Source: Helochares maculicollis (lineage: Eukaryota > Arthropoda > Insecta > Coleoptera > Hydrophilidae). From it: a DNA stretch of 62,479 nt. A model generated the notes under the pieces. The model made no database searches and had not been told where the DNA came from. It was given only the letters and a program-made list of their open reading frames with translations. Shown here in pieces: positions 49,719 to 62,446 of this stretch. Positions within the stretch are counted from its first letter, which is position 1, and each line of letters begins with the position of its first letter. The position numbers and the translations under genes were made by a program. The stretch spans positions 1 to 62,479 of the forward strand of contig JAWQRO010000070.1 of the NCBI GenBank assembly GCA_033557835.1. Direction: 5' to 3'.

Positions 49719-52700
49719 TTATTTTTCTTCTAACTCTGAATCTGATTCAGAGAAATAGTCGAAATCACCAGGAATAACATCATGATCATAATCGGTAGTA
49801 CTTACAGATTTCAAATAGTCATCATAAAAACTTCGATTAAAATCATCATCTAAGCGATTTTCAATCTTCCTCTCCTTTTCTTTCTTTTGCATGATCTGAA
49901 AATTTAATGGAATTAAATAAATGCACATTTACCAGGTGCGCAATTTTAAAATGTTGTTTTTTTGGTAAGACTGCCCACTACAAAACGTCATATTCATTTA
50001 GTTGTTTACGAGTTAGTAATATACTTCTTTTTCATATTAAACATGTCCAATTTTGAACCAAAGAGCATTTGCAGCATGTAATGAATTTCTTGTTCAATCA
50101 AAAAAAAGGCATTGGAAAGTCATCCAATTCTTGTAGAGAATCTTGTACGGCGATCTTGTTCAAGCTGTCAAGACTTGTGAAAGCTGGTTTCAACATGTCA
50201 ACAGTGGCAATTTCAATGTTATTGACAAAGAAAGTGAAAATCAACCAAAAAAGTTTGAAGATGATGAATTACAAGTATTCTTGGATGAAGACAATACACA
50301 AACACAACAGAAGCCATTTCCTATCGGCTGAGAGCCATAGGGAAGACTCAAACTAAACGAACGACAAATGGAAAGACGAAAAACTGTGTGGGAATTGCTT
50401 TGCTATATTTACGCCACAAAAGAAATGGTTTTTTTGCTTCGGGTTGTAACTGGCGATTAAAAATAGATATATTTTGAGAATCCTAAATGGAAGAAATTGT
50501 GGATAACGCCAAGACAACCATTAACATCGAGTACAAAACCGGATCGTTTCGGGAGGAAGACATTGCTGTGTGTGTGGTGGGATCAGAAAGGATTAGTGTA
50601 CTATGAGCTTCTCAAACCCTACAAAACAGTTATTACCGCCCGCTACCGACAACAAATGATCAATTTAAGCCATGCTGTGATCGAAAAACGTCCAGAATGG
50701 GCTCGAAGACACGCCAGCATGACAACGCTCCCATACATTCAGCCAAAATGGTCAAAGAAACGATTTCTTCGCTTAGTTGGGAACTCCTACCCCACCCGCC
50801 GTATTCACCAGACCTTCTGATTATCATATCTTCTCATCGATGTTACACGTACTGGCTGGCTGAGCGAGACTTCAAGACATTCGAGGAAGTACAAAAATAG
50901 CTCGATGAATGGATATCAATGAAAGTTGGAGCTTTCTATTGGAATGGTACCCATAAATTGCCCGAGAGATGGATAAAATGTGTAAAAAGCAAGGGCCAAT
51001 ACTTTGATTAAAAAAATTCTTTACCATTGTTTTTAAATTATTGCATATTTTACATGAAAAAAACGACATTTTAAACTTGTGCTCCTGGTATAATAAAAGC
51101 TTTCAATTGCTTGCTGCTTCACTTGGGTGAATTTGAAAATTTGCAATATTTTCTTCTTGCATTATTCCTCAACTTATAACCATTATATGATGATTAATGA
51201 TGTTGCGAAGGCTTTTCTCTTTTGTCTTTGTCATTGGTTTTTTATTGATTTTTAGTTTAAAATATAACATTATATTTATAATAATGCAATTTCTTTGAAT
51301 TTTGAAATTCTGCATATATAATAGCAATGCATTTATTAATCCTGCCTAGCCCTCATTATTTGTTTCTGATATATGTATGTGTTATAGTAAATATTCAAAT
51401 TAAGGAGATTCCCAACCAATTAGGTTGACAAATTGGTGATAGAAAAATTGTTATATATCTATTAGCTTTTCCATAATTTCGACAAGGCTCTAAATGTATC
51501 AAGTACTTCATAAAAGTTCTGGGATAGTATTAAGTGGTGTTGAATTTATGTACCAGCTAACGTATTGAAATATACAAAGGAGACTATCTTCAAGTTCTTT
51601 GCGAAAGTAGAGTTGACTGAATATAAAATAAAAATAAGAAAAGTTCCTTACAGTCCTTTTATGCAAGAATTCTTGGAAAGCTGCATTTTGGGCTTTGTGA
51701 CTTTTGTACTTTACAGGACTCAGATTAATGCTTTGTGGAACTTCTCTATCAACATTTCCACTACTTGACTTGCTTCTACTTGTTTTTAAATTCCTCAGAA
51801 CCTAAAACAAAGTATAACCATTTTCTGTTACTCCAAAGCAATTGTCAAACATACACGCTCCATTATGTCCGAGTGGTTCAGTCCCAAGACATTTTGCGGC
51901 ATCGGAGGTAAATGTTCTGATATTTCTTCATCGTTCACTGTTAAATTTTCAATTTTTTCCTGCAAACCACAGACGTTGTATTCGCATTTTACTTAACTGA
52001 TATACATACTTTAATATGCGGTTCCAATCGCATATTCAATTGAAGTTCATTTTTCAACTTTGTTGAAGCTTCAGTAGGTACATAATCCTCTCCGAAATCA
52101 GCCTGTGCTAATCTCATATCTACTTCCATAATTTGAGCGAGATGTTGATCTAATACAAGAAAACTGCATGAGAATTTTCATCGATTGTAAAAATCATAAA
52201 TATAACACACCTTTCATAAATTTTATTTGTGGAACTACACCTACAACCCTAAGCTGCGTTAACTCATGTCGTAGTGCATATGCGTTTTCCTGCAGAACTT
52301 TATCTACGACTGTATCATCAGATGTGCCTTTTGCAAGCCAAAAAACTCGTATTGTTTTATAATCCGGTGTTATGTCAACCCTATTAATTTCAATACCGTG
52401 GCCTATAAAACTAGAAGAAGCTTCGCCAGTGGCCATAAGATCTGTTATATGGCGCATGAACAGTTTATTTAAAACAGCCGCTCGTTTGGAATTGACAGAT
52501 TTTTTCCCTTCGGCAGAACCCTTGCTGAATAGATTGGGGCTTGGTAAGGCTGGACTGTTCACATATTTGTGCTTCCTAGAGTAGAAATTGTAATGTTAAT
52601 AAACGCTACTCCTACATAATATCTTATTTAAGTTCCAACCTCTTAATTAAGGTGCCTTTCAACACTTTTTTCATGGCCTTGCTCTCCGAACTGCATTCTG

Positions 52701-52764
52701 TTGATGCAGTATGGAAAATGCGCAAATTTTGAATTGGCAATCTGCATTTGTAAAACACAGACAT
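49719..52764 (-). CDS. RBFA: Mitochondrial ribosome-binding factor A (complete, 6 exons, 353 aa)
   Basis: Binds the small mitoribosomal subunit during maturation of the 12S-type rRNA. Exons on the minus strand: 52640-52764, 52211-52575, 52010-52149, 51855-51959, 51652-51801, 49719-49895; all introns are GT/AG and phases match, total 1062 bases. The N-terminus MSVFYKCRLPIQNLRIFH is basic and hydrophobic like a mitochondrial presequence. Exon 2 carries the KH-like RbfA domain: AAVLNKLFMRHITDLMATGE, GIEINRVDITPDYKTIRVFW, and LRHELTQLRVVGVVPQIKFM, which together give its recognisable order. The C-terminus is charged and ends DFDYFSESDSELEEK. Length matches vertebrate RBFA (about 340 aa). Intron 5 is 1.75 kb because a mariner has inserted. 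Confidence 0.92.
49932..51087 (+). mobile_element. Mos1-like (mauritiana) mariner in RBFA intron 5, inactivated
   Basis: A 1156-bp element with inverted repeats (left CCAGGTGCGCAATTTTAAAA; right reading inward CCAGGAGCACAAGTTTAAAA) and TA duplications at 49930-49931 and 51088-51089. The repeats resemble those of Mos1. Transposase pieces include SCESWFQHVNSGNFN-like N-terminus, KFEDDELQVFLDEDNTQTQQ, WWDQKGLVYYELLKPYKTVI, WELLPHPPYSPDLL and YWNGTHKLPERWIK. Several frameshifts and stops, so inactive. It is antisense to RBFA. Confidence 0.93.
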
Positions 52765-53531
52765 GGGTAAGTATCTTAGTTAAATAAATCAATCAAACGA
52801 TAATTTCAATTATTTAGGTTATGTTTGAATACAAGCTCCTATTGGCTACTATCCTTTGGAAGAAATGGAGAACAAATTTCTCTATGGTGGCAACCTGCTC
52901 AGTTATCCGCCAATCAAGGAAATTATTAGAAAGATTAAAAAGCGCGAGCATACAATTTCAAATTTGGCAACACTGCTCTATTTTATTTTGCAATCAATTC
53001 CTAAAATTTAATAATGAATACATGATTGATTCCGATTTCAAAGACATCTAATAATATAGCGCTAAAAATGAAATATCATTATGAACGTGTACAGAAAGTT
53101 CATTTAACGGTCTAAATTCAATAATGTTCTAAAAATTCTAGTAACTTTAATTTTATTAAAAATTCGACCGCCTAGGGAACTTATGCGTTTCATTAATGAT
53201 GTATCGGTATTTAAATACTTTTAACGTTTACACACTACAAAAGCCAAGAAAATATCTGTTTTTTGCATAATCATTTATATTTATATATTTTTTAACAATA
53301 ATTGAAAACTACTGATATTTTATAATCTATAGTCGTCATCATTTATAGCTACTTTGTTGATGATATTTGGAAAGAATTATTTCGCTGCTCAAGGTACTAA
53401 CTAAAATATGTATATTTCTGCAATTTCTAATTATGATTTAATTTAATATTTAATGCATTGCAATTATATGTAATAGAGAAGGATATTGACACAACACTAA
53501 TAGTAATACTCGGTTTATGTTAATATTGCAG
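52765..53531. promoter_or_regulatory. Bidirectional promoter region between RBFA and SMC6
   Basis: The 767 bases between the two start codons must hold both promoters. The stretch 52840-53000 is richer in GC than its surroundings. The SMC6 start codon follows immediately after a TATTGCAG acceptor-like sequence, so SMC6 may have a non-coding first exon in this interval. No TATA box was identified with confidence. Confidence 0.5.
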
Positions 53532-56500
53532 ATGACCAGAAAACGTAAACCATTAAGCCAATTGTCACTGGAGGATCAAATATGTAGTGAAAAACGTACA
53601 AAATTAAATGGATCTACGTTAAATAGTTCGGTAAGTTGAAATATGGAATTGAAATGAAGTCCAGAGAAAAATGCATTCCCCAATACCGATGGAAAAGCAA
53701 TTTATATGAATTTTTGCTGTTCAGCTGCTAAAAAATTTGTTTAATGAAAATAAAATATGCTTAAAACAATCTCGTCTATATCTGAGCTGCTAACACCTAA
53801 TAGCTTATAAATTTAATTTCGACTAAGTAGCTCTGTAGGTTACAGAATTCATTATAATTAATAAGCCTATATATTAAAGTCTATTCATACCTTAGAGCAG
53901 AGAAATAGCCAATCTAGTATTAAAAATAATCTTAATAACTGCTTTCTTTTATGGTAGGTATTGTGATTCATTCATTCTTCCTCGCTTCAGAATAAGTCAT
54001 TTTATTCTGAAATTGATTCAGATTTGACCTCATTTATGCTGGATATTATATTAGTCAATTGCATTGTCTCTGTCGACTTATACCCATAATACCATTGTCT
54101 AAAAATTGGCAAAATTCCCGAAAAATTCAGACTAATTACAAAAACAAAGCTTACAAACAGCACGGTTGACGTTTTCTAACGTTGGTTTACTTGTACTATG
54201 AAATAATAGAAATATTAGAATAATAGAATCCAATATGTATTACCAGAAGAATAATATTTAAATGTTCAGAATTTTTAAGCATTAAATCAAAGAACTGACA
54301 CAATAGGGATTCCATAAATGCAGGGTTCAGTTGATTTTATATTTAGCAGATAAAATAATATCTATTTGAAGTCCTTCAGTGTAGGATTGGAAACTACTAC
54401 TCACTAAAAAAATTACCTTAATTTAAAAATTATAAGATGTGCATATTTAAACTATTGTGATCTATCTAATTATAGAAAAGGGCTGGCACCGTTTCAAAAA
54501 TGGTACTAAAAAATTTTATGTGCCATTCACTTTTAGAAGTTGATTTTGATACCAACATTAACTTCATAATTGGGCGCAACGGAAGTGGGAAAAGTGCAAT
54601 ACTGACAGCTTTAGTTGTTGGCCTTGGAGCGAAAGCAAGTGTCACCAATAGGGGAAACAGTATAAAAGGTACTTCATAATCTAAAATCTACAAACGAAAT
54701 AGAAATCCTGGTTTTTGACAAACTAATTTTGAATTTCTTCAGCATTTATAAAAGCCGGCAAGAATTCCGCATCCATTGAAATAACTTTAAACAACTGTGG
54801 TCCGCTGGCATACAAACCCGGTACGTATGGCAATAAAATTTTAGTGCAACGAAATTTTACTGCATCAGGTTCAAGTTCCTATAAAATTAAAAACGCTTCG
54901 GGTGAAGTTATTTCAACACAGACCAAAGAAATTCATCGGATAACCACAAATCTCAACATTCAGATTGACAATCCAGTTTGCATACTCAATCAAGATACGT
55001 CCAGAAATTTCTTGAGCACCAGTGATCCAAAACAAAAATTTATTTTGTTCATGAGGGCAACTCGTTTGGAAAATCTCTACGAAGAATACGAGAAAATCGC
55101 CAAGAATAAAAAAAACTGCATAAAATTACTCAAGGAAAAAGAAGCAGTAAGTGTTTAAATCAGTGTTTAATATACCTACACTTTGCTAATGTTTGTTAAT
55201 ATTCATTTCAGTCTTTGAAAGAACTAGAAACGGATATTAAAGAATTAAAAATAAAATATGACCACTTAAAGTCTATTTTGCAACTAAAAGATAATTTGGC
55301 TAAACTCGAATTAGAATTGTTGTGGTCAAAAGCTCAGGATTCTGAAAACGATTACGAGGAAAAACTTAAAACATTCGAGGGCGTTCAATCAAAGTATGAT
55401 CAAATGAATCAAGATATTGCTAATAAAGGCCAAAAATTAGAAGAACTCACAGCGGAAGTGGAGCAGCTAAATCGGCAAATCTTGGAGCTTCGTAACGAAG
55501 CTAAAGAACAATCCAAGCCGGAATTGGAACTGAAGGCAAAAATAAATCAATTTCAAGAATCTTTCAGTGAGAAACGCAGGGAGAAGCAAGTTGTTTTGCG
55601 AGCCATAGAAAACCAAAAAAAAGAAACTGCTGGATTAGAAAAGGAAATCGCAAATTTTACAGCAAAGTAAGTTATCATGATTCGATGGGTTCATCACAGC
55701 CTAAGCGCTAAGAAGTTTAGTGATTTCTCAATTTATTCCAGTATGAGTCGAATTGAGCAGGAAAAAATGAAGCGATTGAAAGATTTAGCAGATATGGAAG
55801 AAAAACTGAAAGCGTTGGAAAGCTTGTACGAAACTTCTCAAAATGATCAGTTTCAAATGAAGCATTCTATTAAACGTAAGCAAGATGAAGAAGCTAGTCT
55901 TAGAGCAGAAGTTGCACAGGCAAACAATGAATATTGTAAGTAGATTGTTCGCTTTGATATTCAACTCTAGTAATTTCGATTGCTTTTCTAGCAAAGGTAA
56001 GAGATCATCTCATAACATTACAAAATGAAACTGGCAATAATTTGCTCTTATATGGACGATGTATGCCTGCAGTAGTCAAAGCCATTAAATCGATGAAAAA
56101 TCAGTTTTCGCAATTACCAAAAGGCCCTTTAGGTATGCAAAAAAAATTAATTGACCCTTGTAAAGAAATAAACAGTAAATTCATGGAGGTTGGTAATTTG
56201 ATTGTTGTATTTCAGGCTCGTTTATTCAGCTCAAAGATAAAAAGTGGGCAGTTGCAGTTGAAGGATTTTTATCACCAGGGCTTCTACGATCTTTTGCTGT
56301 TGACAACAAAAGTGATTCTCAATTGCTCATTAAAATTTTTGATAAGTATTGGACAGACGGTAAAAAGCCGACGATAATAACAAGCAAATTTTTTCACCAC
56401 CTTCATGATATATCCAGCAATAAGGTTCAACCCATAGATGGCTGTCTCAGTGTTTATGATGCATTAATCATTGATGATCCGATTGTAGCAAATTGTTTGA

Positions 56501-59441
56501 TAGATCAAACGAACATGGAAAGAGTTTTGTTGATTCCAACAGGGCAGAAGGCAAGAGATTTGCTTTCTGAGGCTTCTTATGTTCCTCATAATTGTAAACA
56601 AGGTATTACAATTCAAGGAGATAAATACTATCCTGATCCGAACTATAGGACTTATGCATCTAGATACCATCAAGCTCGATACCTTCAAGTTAACGCAGCT
56701 GATATTATAAAGTAAGACAAATTTGTTTGTTGGATTTGAAGACTGTATTTAATGACGTGTGCATAATTGACTATTTTCAGAGATTTAAAAAAGAAACTCG
56801 AAAGTATAAGTGAAAAACGGCAAAGTGTTCAAAACCAGCAACAGTCTATTCAGAGAGAAGTTAAGGAACATAATAACATGCTTATTGAATTAACGAAAAA
56901 ACTTGATAAATTGACTAGAGCAAGGTTGGCATTGAGACACAAGTACGATGAAATGAAATCTAGCACAGATCCTGAAATTGGAAACGTGCAAAATTTGGTA
57001 AGTATCCTATTTTACATTAAAATAATCATTTTTGATTAGTTTTTGACTGCCTTCATTTTATTTAGGAAACTGAGTTAAAGGAATTGAAGAAAGGGATACA
57101 TCAGAAAGAGTCTGTGATAATAAAAATTGATGATGATATTAAAGAAGTAAAAGCGAAAATTACTGAAATGGAGGATAACTTGAAAAAAATAAAACAAATT
57201 AGTAAAGGCTTTGAGGAAAGGATAATGCCTCTTGAGGTGAGCTAGTTTCACACATTTAACTTGTTTGAAATAAATTGACTTAACTTTAATGATTAATTTT
57301 AAACCAGCTTAAATTTTTATCTTGGCAACTTTAATCGAATAGCCACATCTATTTTTGAGTAATAAAAGTGCAAACAATCATTTTTGCTTCACTTTAAACA
57401 TGTGAAGAATTTGATTACATTAATTTTTGCAAAAGAAAACTGCATCTGAACATAAAATTAGTGCGAAAACTTATGATAACCATGCATTATCAGAAAAAAC
57501 ATGCAGGGAATGGTTTCAATTCAAAAATAAAGATTTCAATCTCGGAATTGGCAGCCCAGTAGGTACCCTGAAAACGTTTGAAGATTTGGTGGTGGAAATT
57601 AATAATGCTACAAAAGCAAAGAACTAGACAAAAATGATGTTGATTTACTTGCGAATAACTGCTTTAATCCAGATTTTTAATTAACTTTGTTATAGTAAAT
57701 AAGCTCATTTAATAAAGAGCAATAGAATAGCGCAACAAAGTAAAATAATATAAAAAATATCTTTTAGTTGCTAAAACTTTGTTGAATAGGTCTTGACTGT
57801 TTCATTTTGTAATATTTATTCCAGAAACAAATATTAGATTTAGCATCCAAAAAGAAGGTCTTGGGTGTCAGTGAAAATTGTAACAAGAAAAGATTAACAG
57901 AAATGAAGGCGCAGTTGCAAAATGCACAACGAGAGTTAGAAGAAAAACGAAGCGTCATGACTAATCACCAAGAAGAAGCGTCAGCAATAGGCCCTAGATT
58001 GGAAAATCTACGACCAATTCCGAAATTAGTAAATGAAATAAATCTTACTCGTAGACACATAAAGAAAATTGAAGGCAGTACAGAGAAACCGGAAGAGATT
58101 AAGAAAAGTTACCAGTCAAAAGTCGAGAAACATCTTGCTTCTTCGGAAGTCATTAGTTTATTATCAGAAGATCTTAGGGAGCTACAAATTGCCTCGGATA
58201 AACGAAGGAAACATTACAAGTTAACTGAAGATTATTTCATCACTTACATAAAGCACTCGTTTGCTAATATATTAGATTTTCGACAATTTCATGTAAGTTT
58301 ACAAGTTAAACTTAAGTAAGACATGTTTTAATGGTGTAGTACATAAAGGATGTAAAATTATGATTGCAGGGAAGCCTTGAGATAAATATGGAAAACAAAA
58401 CTTTGGATTTGGTAGTGATGCCCCAACAGGGCTCTCAGGGCCAGACGACTAGTGCCAATTTATCTGGAGGAGAACGTTCTTTTTCAACAGTAGCATTCTT
58501 GTACTCCCTTTGGCAATCTATGGAATTTCCATTCTATTTTCTTGATGAATTTGATGTATATATGGTAAGTTGTCTGTAAATTATTATAGCATTTTTTTAG
58601 CAAATATCCAAATTTAAAATGCATTTATTACAAAGTATATAAGACATTCCGATATAAAGACTTTTTTCTATAAATGGAGATCACGATTGAGAACTATAAT
58701 ATCATAACAAAAGTCAATAAAATATATGTAACCCTCAGCAATTATTGATTAGCATAGGGTTGTACAATTATTTTTTCTTTTCACACATTGATGCTGTTTT
58801 ATTTCTGCTGAAAAAAAGTTGCAAAAAATAAATGTAATAATAAAGCATTACAGTAGTGAATATTTTCCAGAATATTTCTTTTAATGCAGAATCTGAACTC
58901 CCTTATAAATGTTCTGCTGATATTACAAACTTGTAGTACTTTTTGAGAGTTGACTACAACAAAGAACTCAAAATTCCAACAATTCACATATAATTTAAAA
59001 AAAAAACATCTTCATAGAGGGGAGTGGAAAATATTATTAAGGTGATCAAAAACTAGTAAGACTTTTTAAATAAAACACAAATGGGCACAGTGCATTTATA
59101 AGATTATAAGTATATTGGAGTGGAAAGCAATCCTCATCTTTTCAAAGAAAATTTGTATATGTATTTGTTTTAATATTTTCAGGATAAATTGAACCGAACA
59201 AAAGTAATGGAAATTTTAATACACCATGCTAAAAGCAGACCTGAATTGCAGTTTGTATTTTTAACCCCTCAAGATATATCATTTATAAAAGATCCATCTG
59301 TTGCTCTTCACAGGTAAATACATCTTACTTCCACTAACTCACTGACTTAAGTACATTGAATTATTTCTTATGGGCTCTCTTTTAATTAATTGCAGATTGG
59401 AAGACCCAGAAAGAAAAAACGTGATACAAAATGACCATTGA
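53532..59441 (+). CDS. SMC6: SMC6, structural maintenance of chromosomes protein 6 (complete, 13 exons, 1069 aa)
   Basis: ATPase subunit of the SMC5/6 complex for DNA repair and replication-fork stability in the nucleus. Exons: 53532-53630, 54476-54668, 54743-55146, 55212-55666, 55742-55935, 55992-56132, 56216-56711, 56781-56997, 57066-57236, 57825-58292, 58370-58564, 59183-59313, 59396-59441; all GT/AG and in frame (3210 bases). SMC6 identity: VLKNFMCHSLLEVDF and the Walker A GRNGSGKS at residues 66-73, then NIQIDNPVCILNQDTSRNFL. Two coiled-coil arms flank a hinge (LGSFIQLKDKKWAVAVEGFL). The C-terminal head has the ABC signature LSGGERSFST (977-986) and Walker B FYFLDEFDVYM. Length matches human SMC6 (about 1090 aa). 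Intron 9 (588 bases) holds a mariner relic, and intron 11 is about 620 bases. Confidence 0.96.
57430..57627 (+). mobile_element. Mariner transposase N-terminal relic in SMC6 intron 9
   Basis: An open frame reads KKTASEHKISAKTYDNHALS, EKTCREWFQFKNKDFNLG and KTFEDLVVEINNATKAKN, matching the N-terminal DNA-binding region of mauritiana/mori-type mariner transposases (CREWFQ.FK.GDF...FED.EL). Nothing of the catalytic core follows. It lies between SMC6 exons 9 and 10 in the same orientation and in an open frame, but splice sites exclude it from SMC6. Confidence 0.8.
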
Positions 59442-59840
59442 TTGCACCAGTATTAGTAAATACTATTATTTTCTGTTTATATTAAATTTTTACATATTTA
59501 GAGTCTTAATATATAAAAAAAATAATCTTAACGATTTTGACATGATTTTTTTTATTTTCTTGATTTAAGATGAACCAGCAATCCTTAAGTATATTTTTGT
59601 AATAAATCAAATAAAAGAAAAATGTCAAATCACATTTGTCATTGTGATATTTTATTACCAAAGAATTTGCTGTAGCATAGATCAAGTCAACTAAGTAAAT
59701 ATAACCTTGATTATCTGACAAGTAGCTGCTTCAGTCAAGAATAATTACTTGTTGCCAGGACATGCTTGTTATAATGACGTTTTAAATAAATCACTATCAC
59801 CAGAGTTAAATTTATCAATAAACACTGATCTTACAATATA

Positions 59841-60686
59841 CTACTGTAATCAAAAAGAAAGGTGAAATTGTCATTTAAAACACCGGGAAGGCAGGATTCA
59901 TTTTTTACTATGTTGCTAGGACTGTCTATGACATTTCCCAAGCGTTTGTCAAAAGCTATAATTATCTCCGAGTTACACGTGTTTTTGTAAACAACCATGG
60001 TGAATTTTTCGATATTTACGAATATTCTTGTGCGATTACATTGAAAATGTTGCGGAACGCCTTTAGTGATCAAACTATGGCACAAAAAAACGTTTATAAG
60101 TGGTACAAGTTCAAAGTGTGCCGAGAATGCGTTGAAAACAAACCACGCTCTGGATGACCATCAACGTCTACCGACGAGTGCCACGTCCAAAAAATCAAAG
60201 ATTTGGTGCTTGAAAATCGTCGATTGAGAATTAGAGACCTCGCTGATAGTGTTAAAATATCATTTGGCTCAGCCCAAACCATTTTGAAGGATTTGTTGTG
60301 TCTCAGACGTGTCAAGTCTCGATTGGTGCCAAATGCACCATATCATACTGGATTGGTTCTTCACGACTTTTTTGCCAAAAAGTCGACACATATTGTTCTG
60401 CAATCACCGTATTCACCTAATTTGGCTCCGTGCGACTTCTGGCTATTCAGCAAACTTAAAAGACCAATGCAGGGATACCGTGTTGATACGATTGAGGAGA
60501 TAAAAACCGAATCGAAGGTCTTGAATGCTATACCAGAAAAAGACTATTCTGACTGTTTTGAGAACTGGCAAAAGTGCATTTTACCGGACGGGGATTACTT
60601 TGAAGGGGATGAAATTGATTTAGAAGAAAAAAAATCAAGAATTTACATTTTATAAACAAATTCACCTTACTTTTGGATCACAGTTG
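59841..60686 (+). mobile_element. Internally deleted mariner (non-autonomous copy B)
   Basis: A plus-strand mariner of 846 bp with inverted repeats (left CTACTGTAATCAAAAAGAAA; right reading inward CAACTGTGATCCAAAAGTAA) and TA duplications at 59839-59840 and 60687-60688. The transposase is open from 60203 to 60655: VLENRRLRIRDLADSVKISF, then RVKSRLVPNAPYHTGLVLHD, SPYSPNLAPCDFWLFSKLKR, and the end PDGDYFEGDEIDLEEK. LVPN runs straight into APYHT, so the segment with the first catalytic Asp and the DN of the second motif is gone, at the same place as in copy A. Confidence 0.88.
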
Positions 60687-60688
60687 TA

Positions 60689-62060
60689 CAATAATTAGTT
60701 AAAAATCGGGTAGCCAAAACTGGATTTAATTGTACTTTATATCTAAAATGGACTTCAGTAAAAGACACTAGTCAATATCACATTTACTTGTTAATTTCCA
60801 TTTATTCATTCTTTGTGTGATTTTCCTGGCTATATTTATTTATGTATCTCTGCTGTTTATTTGGTTGCATTACAATTGTTTATGACCATTCCTAGTGAAA
60901 AATATTTACTTGTAGTTATTTTGTAACATCTATTACATATTGTAGTATAGTTCTTCCGTGGCATGGACATTGCAATTCCCATTTATAGAGAACAATGACC
61001 ATGTGTTACAAGTATTGCTTTAACAGATTAAAACATCAACATATTTATTATTTAATACTGGTACCTCCTATGTCAATAAAAATACTACAATCTGTGGAAG
61101 GCAACAGTTTATTCAACGAATGGCACTTTTTCATACAACTGGTTACAAATAATGGCCCAAAAATAATATATTACACCATTGAAGGCACATTATATTCACA
61201 TCTTGTTTATTCTGCTTATACTCTAAAAAAATAGATACATTTAAAATGTATAACACTTCAAGTAATTAGCTATGAACATACATAATAATGGAATGACAAC
61301 ATGAGGAAAAAATCCTATTGGACCCTAAACCAAAATGGCATAACATAGAAAATTAAAACTATAATAAATTTGTGCATACATAAAATGAACTAATTAATTA
61401 GTAAAACATTTGCATCGAAACAAATATTTCTGCTAATAAAAAAACTAAAAAGACAAGGCACAATTTTTGTCGCAGATTTTCCACCAATAAAAGAAAATCT
61501 AAATCAAATTATAACAAATTTAAAATTATCTAGTTAAATAACAACAAATAAACATGTATATATAATTGATGAAACTTAACTAACACAAAAAAATCATCTA
61601 AACTTTAAAAATACCTGATTAAGAATATAATAAAACTTCATATTGTAAACTTTTGAATTGAAGTGAAGTTTACCATAAATCGTTGTTTATGCTTAAAATA
61701 TTATCCATATAAATGGGAGTATAAATCTAACAAGGCTACAACGTATAGAGTACTGCATATCACTTTTATTTTTAACAGTTAAGTATTTGTATATCACTAT
61801 TAGCTGCAGGAAGTGTTCGCACATTTAGAAAAATATGACTCTAAAGTACATGACTATCAATCAGCAGCAGCTGCAACGAGATAAAAGGTACAACTTACTG
61901 CAGCCGTAATATTAAAAATATATTTTTAATATTATAGTACGATTAATTGTCTATGTATAAAAATATTGTTTTCTTTAAAAAGTGTGACTTAATAATTGCA
62001 ATTTGTTTCATCTTCTAAAAATTCACTTCACAATGTTTTTTTTGCTATCATTTTAATCAC
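60689..62060. other. Non-coding stretch before the CP2-factor terminal exon
   Basis: AT-rich with no gene or mobile element. It probably includes the 3' UTR of the minus-strand gene that ends at 62061. Confidence 0.5.
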
Positions 62061-62349
62061 TTATTTGATGCTTTGTTTTAAAATGAGGACGTAGTTATTG
62101 TTCTCATTTAAAATTTTCATCTTGTACATTGTCTCTTCTTTGATATGTCGGATGACTTCGTTGTTCAACTTAATGTGAATAGCCTGTGGACCTTCAACGT
62201 AAATATCTCTAACTTGCACCACAGGTATTCCGATCATGGCAGCTAATTTTTGGGTTAGTTCCATGTTGTTGAAAGATGATAAAAATATGGCATTGTAAAC
62301 TGGTTTATCTTCTATGCTGACATATATCGTCAATTTTGGAATGATTGTC
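62061..62349 (-). CDS. CP2/grainyhead-superfamily transcription factor (TFCP2/gemini type), terminal exon
   Basis: One minus-strand exon, from acceptor TTTAAACAG at 62350 to the stop at 62061. It encodes TIIPKLTIYVSIEDKPVYNA, IFLSSFNNMELTQKLAAMIG, VVQVRDIYVEGPQAIHIKLN and ends NNYVLILKQSIK. The pattern of YV...PVYNAIFL, the QV.DIY..GP..IHI. motif and the final Y.LILK matches the C-terminal oligomerisation domain of TFCP2/UBP1/gemini proteins better than that of grainyhead. It is more diverged than usual, so a lineage-specific paralogue is possible. The rest of the gene lies to the right of the window. Confidence 0.72.
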
Positions 62350-62387
62350 CTGTTTAAAGAAAAAAAGATTAATGCAAATGTTAATAG

Positions 62388-62390
<3 letters not shown>

Positions 62391-62443
<53 letters not shown>
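62391..62443. repeat. (TA)n microsatellite
   Basis: About 26 TA units, in the intron upstream of the CP2-factor terminal exon. Confidence 0.95.

Positions 62444-62446
<3 letters not shown>

Noticed and set aside
52821..53051. 76-codon plus-strand frame between RBFA and SMC6
   Set aside because: Lies in the shared promoter interval and shows no conserved features.
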